Of a stretch of DNA of 39,947 bases, positions 14,112 to 22,358 are shown piece after piece; within the stretch, counting starts at the first letter, position 1, and each line of letters starts with the position of its first letter. The stretch spans positions 1 through 39,947 of the forward strand of contig NZ_FLSP01000082.1 of NCBI RefSeq assembly GCF_900091315.1, given 5' to 3'. The stretch comes from Streptomyces sp. DI166. GTDB lineage: Bacteria; Actinomycetota; Actinomycetes; Streptomycetales; Streptomycetaceae. The notes beneath the pieces are model-generated. The model was given only the letters and a program-made list of their open reading frames with translations. It did not search any database and was not told the DNA's origin. The position numbers were made by a program, and so were the translations under genes.

Positions 14112-17100
14112 GTGCGGGAAGCTGCGGTGCGTGTGCAGGCGCTGGGCCGGCTGCGGGTCCGCCCGGTCGGCGGGCCGGAGTGGCGGCTGGGGTCCGCGCG
14201 GGCCGAGTCGCTGCTCGGGTACCTGGTGCTGCACCGCGGTACCGCGCACTCGCGGCAGCACCTGGCCGGGGTGCTGTGGCCGGAGTCGGGCGAGGCGCAG
14301 GCCCGCACCAATCTGCGCCACCTCCTGCACGGGCTGCGGCACACCGTCCCCGAGGTCGAGCAGGTGCTGGAGCTCACCCCGCGCACCGTGGCGTGGCGGG
14401 CCGGGGCCGGGTGCCTGCTCGACGTCGAGGAATTCGAGCGGGGCCTGGAGCGGGCCGGTACCACGGCGCGCGTGGACCGGGCCGCCGCGCTCGCCGATGC
14501 CGTCGCCCTCTACACCGGGGACCTGCTCGCCGACTGCGGTGATCCCTGGCCGGTCGCCGAGCGGGAGCGGCTGCGCGGGCGGTTCACCGACGCCCTGGAG
14601 GAACTGGGCGGCCTGCTGCACGCGGCCGACGACCAGCGCGGCGCGGCCGACGTACTGGAGCGGCTGGTCCGGGAGGACCCGGTGAGAGAGTCCGCGTACC
14701 GGGTGCTGATGCGGGCCTACGACGCGCTCGGCGACCGGGCGCGCGCGGTCCGGGCGTACCACGCGTGCGTGTCCGCCCTGGAGCGCGAGCTGGGGGTCGC
14801 CCCGTCCGCGCCGACCCGGGCCGCCTACGCCGGGCTGCTGGCCGTCGAGGGGCCCGACCCACCGCGGCACGGCGGCTCGCCCCGGCTGGTGGGGCGGCAG
14901 GCGGAGCGGCAGCGGCTGTCCGAGGCGTGGCGTACGGCGGCGGCCGGGCGGCCGGTGCTGGTGCTGCTGACCGGGGAGCCCGGCATCGGCAAGACCCGGC
15001 TCGCCGAGGACTTCGTGGCCTGGGCGGACCGGCGGCACGCCGTCACGGCGGTCGCGCGGGCGCACGCGGCCGAGGGCGGCCTCGCCTACGCGCCCGTCGT
15101 CGCCTGGCTGCGGGCCCCCGCGCTCAGGCCCGCCCTGGACCGGCTGGAGACGGCGTTCCGGGAGGAGCTGGCGCGGCTGCTGCCCGAACTGGGCGCCCAC
15201 GAGCCGCCCGAGACCCTCCCCGCGGACGAGCAGCGCCAGCGCCTGTTCGGGTCCGTCGCCCGGGCACTGGAGGCGGCGGGCCGTCCGGTCGTCCTGCTCG
15301 CCGACGACCTGCACCGCTTCGACCGGGAGTCGCTGAGCCTGCTGCACTTCCTGACCCGCGCCGAGCCGCCCTTCCCACTGCTTGTGGTGGGCACGGCACG
15401 GCCGGAGGAGACGGACCGCGGGCATCCGCTGCACGAACTGCTCGGCGGGCTGGGGGCGCTCGGCCGGGCCGAGGTGCTGGAGCTGGGCCCGCTGTCGCGG
15501 GAGGAGACCGCGGCGCTGGCCCGCGGGATCGCGGGGGAGGGCGTCGACGCCGACCGTCTGCACACCGAGGCCGAGGGCAACCCGCTCTTCCTGATCGAGG
15601 CCCTGCGCGCGGGCCGGCTCAGCCCTCGCGTGCAGGCCGTGATCGAGGCACGGCTGGCCCAACTGTCGCCCGAAGCAGGAGAGTTGCTGGGGGTGGCCGC
15701 CACCGTCGGGCGGGAGTTCACCGCCGATGTGCTCGGCGCCGCCGCCGAAGTGGACGAGGCCGCCCTGGTCGCGGGCCTCGACGAGCTGTGGCGGCGCCGC
15801 GTCATCCGCGAACAGGGCCTGGACGCGTACGACTTCGCGCACGAGAAGATCCGCGAGGTGGCGTACGCCGCGGTGAGCCCGGCGCTGCGCCGGCACCACC
15901 ACCGCAGGGTCGCCGACGTGCTCTCCCGGCCGCGGGAGGCCACCCCGGACGAGGTGTGCGGCCAGATCGCCGACCACTACCAGCGCGCCGGCGACACCGC
16001 CACCGCCGTGCCCTGGGCGCTGCGCGCCGCCGACGCCGCCTGTCGGCTGCACGCCAACGCCGAGGCCGTGGCCCTGCTCGACCGCATGCTGCGCCTGCTG
16101 CGCGAGCGGCCCGCCTCCGCCGAACGCGACCGGCTGGAGCTGGAGCTGCTCACGGCGCTGCCCGCACCGCTCGGCCAGGTGGAGGGCTACTCCGGCCCCC
16201 GTATGTCCGCCGCCCACACCCGCGCCCTGGAACTCGCCGCAACACTCGGCGCCGAACCCGCGCCGCCGCTGCTGCGCTCCCTGGCCGTCGCCGCCACCGT
16301 CGCCTCCGACTTCACCGCCACCGAGCGCTACGGCGGCCAACTCCTCGCCCAAGGCCGGGAGTCGGGGGACGACGTGCTCGTCGTCGAGGGGTCGTACGTG
16401 CTCGGCATCGCCGCGTTCTGGCAGGCCCGCTTCGACCACGCACGCGAGCACTTCGCCCGCGCCATCCGCTGCTACCGCCCCCGGCAGCGCGCCGTCCACC
16501 TGCTCCGCTACGCCCAGGACCCGCGGGTGGTGTGCCAGAGCAGGCTGGCCAACACGCTCTGGTTCATGGGCCGCCCGCAGGCCGCCGAACGGGCCCGGGA
16601 CGCCGCGCTGGCGTACGCGGAGGAGACCGGACACCAGTACAGCAGGGCCGTCTGCCTGATCTTCGCCTCGGTGCTCGCGCTGGACATGCGGGACGACCGG
16701 GCGCTCCGCGCCCACCTGCGCGAACTGACCGAGCTGGACGACCCGGCGCCCCACGTACGGCTCCCGGCGGAGGCGTTCTCCGGCTACAGGGACGTACTCG
16801 ACGGCCGTACGGCCCAGGGCGTACGGCGCTGCCGTCAGGCGATCGTCCGGATGGGCGGCGTGCAGCACGCGCCCGGAATGTCGGCCGTGCTGCACCGGAT
16901 CCTGATGGGCGCCGCCGAGCGGGCCGGGGACGCGGAACGGGCACGGTGGGCGGCCGAGCGGCTGCTGACCATGGGCGGCGCGGCCGTGGTCTGGCGGCCC
17001 GAGGCCCTGCGGGTACGCGAGCGGCTGGACGCGGCGGAGGGCGACCCGGCGGCACCCCGCCCGGAACGGCTGAGGAACGCTCCCGGAACGGTCACCCGGC

Positions 17101-17117
17101 AAGGCTCGGACCCCTAG
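14112..17117 (+). CDS. Large BTAD/AAA transcriptional regulator (AfsR/SARP-like)
   Basis: The 1001-aa protein starts with an OmpR-type winged helix (VRVQALGRLRVRPVGG, SLLGYLVLHRGTAHSRQHL, then LRHLLHGLRHTV). A bacterial transcriptional activation domain follows (ESAYRVLMRAYDALGDRARA, AYHACVSALERELG). Next is a P-loop ATPase domain with Walker A GEPGIGKT at 288-295 and a Walker B-type LLADDLH near 397. The last 400 residues are TPR-like helices. This order is that of AfsR/SARP-type and LAL-type activators that control secondary metabolism in Streptomyces. The GTG start is leaderless-like. The two following genes lie 44 and 14 bp apart on the same strand and are likely its targets. Confidence 0.85.
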   Translation: MREAAVRVQALGRLRVRPVGGPEWRLGSARAESLLGYLVLHRGTAHSRQHLAGVLWPESGEAQARTNLRHLLHGLRHTVPEVEQVLELTPRTVAWRAGAGCLLDVEEFERGLERAGTTARVDRAAALADAVALYTGDLLADCGDPWPVAERERLRGRFTDALEELGGLLHAADDQRGAADVLERLVREDPVRESAYRVLMRAYDALGDRARAVRAYHACVSALERELGVAPSAPTRAAYAGLLAVEGPDPPRHGGSPRLVGRQAERQRLSEAWRTAAAGRPVLVLLTGEPGIGKTRLAEDFVAWADRRHAVTAVARAHAAEGGLAYAPVVAWLRAPALRPALDRLETAFREELARLLPELGAHEPPETLPADEQRQRLFGSVARALEAAGRPVVLLADDLHRFDRESLSLLHFLTRAEPPFPLLVVGTARPEETDRGHPLHELLGGLGALGRAEVLELGPLSREETAALARGIAGEGVDADRLHTEAEGNPLFLIEALRAGRLSPRVQAVIEARLAQLSPEAGELLGVAATVGREFTADVLGAAAEVDEAALVAGLDELWRRRVIREQGLDAYDFAHEKIREVAYAAVSPALRRHHHRRVADVLSRPREATPDEVCGQIADHYQRAGDTATAVPWALRAADAACRLHANAEAVALLDRMLRLLRERPASAERDRLELELLTALPAPLGQVEGYSGPRMSAAHTRALELAATLGAEPAPPLLRSLAVAATVASDFTATERYGGQLLAQGRESGDDVLVVEGSYVLGIAAFWQARFDHAREHFARAIRCYRPRQRAVHLLRYAQDPRVVCQSRLANTLWFMGRPQAAERARDAALAYAEETGHQYSRAVCLIFASVLALDMRDDRALRAHLRELTELDDPAPHVRLPAEAFSGYRDVLDGRTAQGVRRCRQAIVRMGGVQHAPGMSAVLHRILMGAAERAGDAERARWAAERLLTMGGAAVVWRPEALRVRERLDAAEGDPAAPRPERLRNAPGTVTRQGSDP

Positions 17118-17161
17118 GGCGAGCCCCTGGCCGCCCGGACCCGGCCGAAGAGGAGGACGCC

Positions 17162-18355
17162 ATGTCCACCACCTACGACGCCGTCGTCGTCGGAGCCCGT
17201 TGCGCGGGCGCCCCGACCGCGATGCTGCTGGCCCGCAAGGGCTACCGGGTGCTGCTGGCCGACCGTGCCGAACTGCCCAGCGACACCGTCTCCACCCACA
17301 TGATCCACCCGCCCGGCGTGGCCGCCCTGGCCCGCTGGGGACTGCTCGACCGGGTGCGCGCCTCCGGCTGCCCGCCGATCACGGCGTACTCCTTCGACTT
17401 CGGGCCGTTCACCCTCACCGGCAGCCCGCGCCCGTACGACGGGACCGGGGTCGGGTACGCGCCGCGGCGGCGGGTGCTCGACGCGATCCTGGTGGAAGCC
17501 GCCGCCGAGGCGGGCGCGGAGGTACGGGACCGCTTCCACATCGACGAGGTGCTGACCGAGGGCGGGACCGTGGTCGGGGTCCGCGGGCACGGCAAGGACG
17601 GCGCGCGGTCCGTCGAGCGGGCCCGCGTGGTGATCGGCGCCGACGGGCGCGGCTCGCACCTGGCCCGGGCGGTCGGCGCGCGGACCTACCGGGAGAAGCC
17701 CCGACTGGAGTACGCCTACTACTCGTACTGGGCGGACCTGCCGCTGTCCGGCTTCGAGACGTGTGCCCGGCCCGGCCGGGGCTGGGGGACGATCCCCACC
17801 AACGACGGGCTGACCGTGGTGATCGTCGGCTGGCCGTACGCGGAGGCGCGGGCGTACCGGGCCGACGTCGAGGGCAACTTCCTCGCCACGCTGGACCTCG
17901 TCCCGGAGTTCGCCGAGCGGGTGCGCTGCGCCCGGCGCGCGGAGCCGTTCCTCGGCGGGGCAGTCCCCAACTTCTTCCGGGTGCCCTACGGGCCGGGCTG
18001 GGTGCTGGTCGGGGACGCCGGGTACACCAAGGACCCGATCACCGCGCAGGGCATCAGCGACGCCTTCCGGGACGCCGAGGCGTGCGCCGAGGCGCTGGAC
18101 GACGTGTTCAGCGGGCGCCGCTCCTTCGAGCAGGCCCTGTCCGCCTTCCAGGAGGCGCGGGACGCGCATGTGTCGGAGATGTACGAGTTCACCACCCAGC
18201 TCGCCACGCTGGCACCCCCGCCGGACGACACCGCGCGCCTGCTCGCGGACGCGCTCGGGAACCGGGAGCGCATGGACCACTTCGCGAGCGTGGTCGCCGG
18301 AACGGCGCCCCCGCACAGCTTCTTCGCCCCCGTGGGCGCGGAAGTCCGGGCCTGA
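17162..18355 (+). CDS. FAD-dependent oxidoreductase (geranylgeranyl-reductase / hydroxylase-like)
   Basis: The 397-aa protein has an N-terminal dinucleotide-binding motif VVVGARCAGAPTAMLLARKG, a variant of GxGxxG, and later a VVIGADGRGSHLAR block. The conserved FAD-contacting LVGDAGYTKDPITAQGISDA follows. This is the p-hydroxybenzoate-hydroxylase fold found in aromatic hydroxylases and in geranylgeranyl reductases. A strong ribosome binding site (GAGGAGG) precedes the ATG. It lies between the BTAD regulator and an NmrA-like gene in one likely operon, suggesting a small redox step in specialised metabolism. The substrate is unknown. Confidence 0.85.
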   Translation: MSTTYDAVVVGARCAGAPTAMLLARKGYRVLLADRAELPSDTVSTHMIHPPGVAALARWGLLDRVRASGCPPITAYSFDFGPFTLTGSPRPYDGTGVGYAPRRRVLDAILVEAAAEAGAEVRDRFHIDEVLTEGGTVVGVRGHGKDGARSVERARVVIGADGRGSHLARAVGARTYREKPRLEYAYYSYWADLPLSGFETCARPGRGWGTIPTNDGLTVVIVGWPYAEARAYRADVEGNFLATLDLVPEFAERVRCARRAEPFLGGAVPNFFRVPYGPGWVLVGDAGYTKDPITAQGISDAFRDAEACAEALDDVFSGRRSFEQALSAFQEARDAHVSEMYEFTTQLATLAPPPDDTARLLADALGNRERMDHFASVVAGTAPPHSFFAPVGAEVRA

Positions 18356-18369
18356 CGAAGGGAGTGGTG

Positions 18370-19242
18370 ATGCGCACCGTGCTGGTGACCGGAGCGACCG
18401 GCAACGTCGGCCGCACCGTCGTGACCGCGCTTCGTGACCGTGGCGCCTCCGTACGGGCCTTCGTACGGGACGCCGAGCGGGCGCGGCGGGTGCTGGGCGA
18501 CGAAGTCGGCCTGGCCGTGGGTGACTTCGGCGATCCGGCGGCCCTGCGCGCGGCGCTGCGGGGTGTGGACGGGGTGTTCCTCACCTCGGCGGACGGCCCG
18601 GACAAGGTCGCCCACGAGACCGCGGTGATCGACGCGGCCTCGACCGCGTGGGTGTCGCGCCTGGTCAAACTCTCCTCCCCGCGGGTGGAGATCGGCTCGG
18701 ACCTCGCCTTCTGGGACTGGCACGGCCGTATCGAGCGGCACCTGCTGACCTCGGGGGTGCCCGCGGTGTGCCTGCGCTCCGGGTACCTGATGTCCAACCT
18801 GCTCGCGGCGGCCGAAGCAGTCGCCGCGAGCGGGCAGTTGATCGCCCCGGCGGGCACGGCACGCATCGCGATGACCGACCCGGCGGATGTGGGCGCGGCG
18901 GCCGCGGCCCTGCTCACGGAGGACGGTCACGACGACCGTACGTACACGGTGACCGGCCCGGAGGCGCTGACCTACGGCGATGTCGCCGCGGTCCTGTCGG
19001 AGGCGACGGGACGGGAGGTCCGGTACGTCGACGTACCCGACGGGGCCGCCCGCGCGGGACTGGCCGCCTCGGGGGCGCCGCAGTGGCTGGTGGAGGGTGT
19101 GGCAGTGCTCTTCGGGAAGCTGCGGGAGGGGGCCTGCGCGGAGGTGACCGGGACGGTCAGGGCGCTGACCGGGCGGGAGCCCCGCAGCCTCGCCGGGTGG
19201 GCCCGGGAGCACGCCCGGCCGTTCACCGGGGCGCTGCTGTGA
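18370..19242 (+). CDS. NmrA-like NAD(P)-binding protein
   Basis: The 290-aa protein begins MRTVLVTGATGNVGRTVVTA, the TGATGxxG nucleotide-binding loop of extended SDR/NmrA proteins. It continues with VRAFVRDAERARRVL and a C-terminal AITG-like ARIAMTDPADVGAA and DRTYTVTGPEALTYGDVAA. NmrA-type proteins bind NAD(P) and act as quinone reductases or redox sensors; the catalytic Tyr-x-x-x-Lys of classical SDRs is not evident. GAAGGGAG lies eight bases before the ATG, 14 bp after the FAD gene. It ends in a 20-bp tail-to-tail overlap with the truncated carboxypeptidase gene. Confidence 0.82.
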   Translation: MRTVLVTGATGNVGRTVVTALRDRGASVRAFVRDAERARRVLGDEVGLAVGDFGDPAALRAALRGVDGVFLTSADGPDKVAHETAVIDAASTAWVSRLVKLSSPRVEIGSDLAFWDWHGRIERHLLTSGVPAVCLRSGYLMSNLLAAAEAVAASGQLIAPAGTARIAMTDPADVGAAAAALLTEDGHDDRTYTVTGPEALTYGDVAAVLSEATGREVRYVDVPDGAARAGLAASGAPQWLVEGVAVLFGKLREGACAEVTGTVRALTGREPRSLAGWAREHARPFTGALL

Positions 19243-20071
19243 GCTTCAGCGCGCTGTCCGCCGCGGCCAGTACCGTCCGCGTCTGGTGCTCCACCTGGCG
19301 GCTCACCGGCACCCAGCGCAGCCGCAGGGCCTCGGCGAAGTCCGTGGCCCAGGTGGTGAAGAGGGCGTCCAGTTCCCGGTGGAGGGCCGGGGCGGCCCGG
19401 TCGTCGGAGCGGGCGAGCAGGCGCAGCAGCAGGCCCCCCGCGCGCAGGGGCTGGCGGCGGGCGACCACGTCCAGGGCGCAGATGTCGGCCTTGGTCAGGG
19501 CGGGCCGGGACTGCTCGGCCAGCGGGGTCCAGGAGTCGGCGACCAGGTCGTAGAGGTCGTCCGCCATCCACTCCAGGACACGGGAGAGGGCGTTGTCCTC
19601 GGGCCGGGGCAGGAAGCCGCGGGCCTTGTCGAGGACCGCGGTGACCTGCCGTCCGCCGTCGCGGACCAGGCGGGACAGGTCGCGCAGGGCCGTGGCGGGA
19701 TGCGGGTGCGGGGTGCGGTCGTCGGCCAGGTCGGTGGCCCACATGGGGACTTCGACGATCGCGGTGGCTGCGCCGTACCGGGACGGCGCGCACCAGGTGG
19801 AACGGTCGAAGTTCTCCGCCCCGGCCGCCAGCCGCGCGCCGCTGCCCGGCGGGGGCAGTACGTGGATGCCGGGGCTGGGGTTGTCCCAGTACAGGGCGTC
19901 GTACGTGCCGTGCTGGAGCGGGATGCCCAGCTCGGCCGCCGACTCGCCGAACGCGGCGGCGAGTCCGGGCAGCTCGCGGGTCAGCTGGACCCAGCTGCCG
20001 CCCGCGTCCACGCTGTGCAGGGAGCACTGCAGGACCGGCCGCCGCCGAACGCGAGCGGGCAGCAGGAGCAT
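19223..20071 (-). pseudogene. M14-type zinc carboxypeptidase lacking its N-terminal half
   Basis: The 282-aa frame contains SLHSVDAGGSWVQLTRELPG, then GIHVLPPPGSG and TAIVEVPMWATDL. These fit the C-terminal half of Streptomyces M14-type zinc carboxypeptidases: the His in LHSVD would be the third zinc ligand and the Glu in IVEVP the catalytic base. The N-terminal part of about 150-200 residues, which should carry the HxxE zinc motif, is absent, replaced by MLLLPARVRRRPVLQC. The next gene upstream starts only 132 bp away, so the missing part is not merely in another frame. I infer loss of activity through a 5' deletion; a rearranged non-enzymatic protein is possible. Confidence 0.6.
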
Positions 20072-20203
20072 GACCCTCCAGCGCTAAATGGACCTCTGGC
20101 CGCGCTCCAGCCCCGCGCCGCTCGGCTCGCGCATAGATCCGGCCACGCGCGCCCGCGCCCCGGTGGGAGGATGCGGGGACCGTGAGTGAGGGGTGGAAGG
20201 ACC

Positions 20204-22357
20204 GTGGGGCGCGAAGAGCGGGGCGTTGTCGCCAGGGGGACGCGGCTGAACGAGGCGGCGCGCACCCTGGTCGCCGATCACGACAGGGCCGTCGAGGCGG
20301 TACGGGCGGCCCTGGCGCCGCTCCATGACGCGGAGGTACGCCGAGGGCTCGACGCCATCCCGGTGGCCCGCCTCCAGGACGTCACCGAAGGACGGCTCCG
20401 GCTGGGCGGCGTCCAGGACAGCGGACTGCGCACGGTGGGCGCCGTACTCGACGCCGGGCCCTACCGGCTGCGGCAGATCCCCGGCGTCGGACAGCGCACC
20501 GTCGACCAGATGCTCGCGGCCGCCCGCAGGCTCGCCGACGCGGTGCACGAGACCGTCGCCGTCCACATCGACGTGGACCGGCCCGAGCCCGCCACCACCG
20601 CCCTGGTCACCGCCCTGCACGTCCTGGTGGAGGCGGGCGACGACACCCGCCGGGCCGTCGCCGGGGCCACGACCCTCGCCCAGCGCCTCGACCCGCTGCT
20701 CGCGGACGCCGCGCCCGCCGCCGGACGCTGGCGGATGCTGCTGGCCGGGCGGGAGAAGAAGGCCCGGGCGCTGGCCGCCGTCGCCGGGATCCGGTCCCTG
20801 CTGGAGGAGGCCGAACGGGAGCGGGCGGCCGAGCGGTTCGCGCAGGCGTCGGTCGACCTGCTGCGGGAGCCCGACTCCGACATAGCCGCCTGGGTGGACT
20901 TCGAGCTGCGCTCCGCCGAGTACTACAGCCTGCTCGCCGAGATCTCCGGACGGTCCCCCGACGCGGCCGCCGCGCAGGGCTTCCTGCCCGAGGAGATCGC
21001 CGAGCGCGTCCGCTCCCAGGACCTGGACGACACCCATCGGCGCGTCTCCCTGCGCGGCTACCAGGCGTTCGGCGCGCGCTTCGCCCTCGCGCAGCGCAAG
21101 GTGATCCTCGGCGACGAGATGGGCCTGGGCAAGACCATCCAGGCGATCGCGGTGCTCGCCCACCTCGCCGCGGAGGGGCAGAGCCACTTCATGGTCGTCT
21201 GCCCGGCGAGCGTGCTGGTCAACTGGACCCGGGAGGTGGAGTCCCGCAGCGCGCTGCGCGTGAGCGTGCTGCACGGCCCCGACCGGCAGGGTGCCTTCGC
21301 CGACTGGAAGGGGCGGGGCGGGGTCGCGGTGACCACCTTCGACGCGCTGCGCGGCTTTCCCGCGCCGGGCGGCGGCGAAGTCGGCCTGCTCGTCGTCGAC
21401 GAGGCGCACTCGGTGAAGAACCCCAAGGCCAAACGGTCCCAGGCGGTCGCGCTGTGGGCCGAGCGCTGCGAGCGCGCCCTGTTCATGACCGGAACCCCCA
21501 TGGAGAACCGGGTCGTGGAGTTCCGCAACCTGGTCGCGATGCTCGACCCGGGCGTCGCCGAATCCCTCGACGAGGGCGACGCGCGCGCCGGTTCGGTCGC
21601 CTTCCGCAAGGCCGTCGCCCCCGTCTATCTGCGGCGCAACCAGGACGACGTGCTCACCGAACTCCCCAGCCTCCAGCAGACCGACGAGTGGGAGGAGTTG
21701 AGCGCCTCGGACGAGGAGGCATACCGGGAGGCCGTCCGCGCGGGCAACTTCATGGCCATGCGCCGGGCCGCCTATCTGCGGCCCGAGAAGTCGGCCAAGC
21801 TGGGCCGCCTGCGCGAGATCGTCCAGGAGGCCGGTGAGAACGGACAGAAGACCGTGGTCTTCTCCTACTTCCGCGACGTCCTGGGCGTGGTCGAAAACGC
21901 CCTCAGCACCGGAACGAAGGACGCCCCGCCGGTGTTCGGCCCGCTCACCGGCAGCGTGGCCGCGACGCGGCGGCAGCAGCTCGTCGACGACTTCTCCGAA
22001 ACACCCGGCCCCGCGGTGCTGCTCGCCCAGATCCAGGCGGCCGGTGTCGGCCTGAACATGCAGGCCGCCTCCACCGTCGTCATCTGCGAACCGCAGATCA
22101 AGCCGACCATCGAGCACCAGGCCGTGGCCCGCGCCCACCGGATGGGCCAGGTACGGCCGGTGCATGTGCACCGCCTGCTGGCCACCGGCGGCGTGGACGA
22201 ACGCCTGGTGCGCATCCTCCGGGAGAAGACCCGCCTGTTCGACGCCTACGCCCGCCGCAGTTCCGTCGCCGAGGCCACCCCGGACGCCGTCGACGTGTCC
22301 GACACCGAGCTGGCCCGGCGGATCGTGGAGGAGGAACAGGCCCGCCTCGGCCTGTAG
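20204..22357 (+). CDS. SNF2-family DNA helicase/translocase with N-terminal HhH
   Basis: The 717-aa protein has an N-terminal region containing a helix-hairpin-helix, RQIPGVGQRTVDQML (about 90-104). It then has the full SNF2 motor: GDEMGLGKT at 303-311 (motif I), VVDEAHSVKN with D399 (motif II), FMTGTPMENR (motif III) and a late HRMGQVRPVHVHRLL (motif VI). Such enzymes use ATP to move along duplex DNA and displace proteins. The GTG at 20204 has GGAAGGA five bases before it. It converges on the SWIM-domain gene with one base between stops; SNF2 and SWIM domains are often joined in one protein or adjacent genes, so functional linkage is likely. Confidence 0.9.
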   Translation: MGREERGVVARGTRLNEAARTLVADHDRAVEAVRAALAPLHDAEVRRGLDAIPVARLQDVTEGRLRLGGVQDSGLRTVGAVLDAGPYRLRQIPGVGQRTVDQMLAAARRLADAVHETVAVHIDVDRPEPATTALVTALHVLVEAGDDTRRAVAGATTLAQRLDPLLADAAPAAGRWRMLLAGREKKARALAAVAGIRSLLEEAERERAAERFAQASVDLLREPDSDIAAWVDFELRSAEYYSLLAEISGRSPDAAAAQGFLPEEIAERVRSQDLDDTHRRVSLRGYQAFGARFALAQRKVILGDEMGLGKTIQAIAVLAHLAAEGQSHFMVVCPASVLVNWTREVESRSALRVSVLHGPDRQGAFADWKGRGGVAVTTFDALRGFPAPGGGEVGLLVVDEAHSVKNPKAKRSQAVALWAERCERALFMTGTPMENRVVEFRNLVAMLDPGVAESLDEGDARAGSVAFRKAVAPVYLRRNQDDVLTELPSLQQTDEWEELSASDEEAYREAVRAGNFMAMRRAAYLRPEKSAKLGRLREIVQEAGENGQKTVVFSYFRDVLGVVENALSTGTKDAPPVFGPLTGSVAATRRQQLVDDFSETPGPAVLLAQIQAAGVGLNMQAASTVVICEPQIKPTIEHQAVARAHRMGQVRPVHVHRLLATGGVDERLVRILREKTRLFDAYARRSSVAEATPDAVDVSDTELARRIVEEEQARLGL

Positions 22358-22358
22358 G

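Noticed and set aside
12183..17102. A 1639-codon open frame on the minus strand
   Set aside because: It is the antisense shadow of the GH30 and BTAD regulator genes; composition is Gly/Arg/Pro/Val-rich without any domain, as expected in high-GC DNA.
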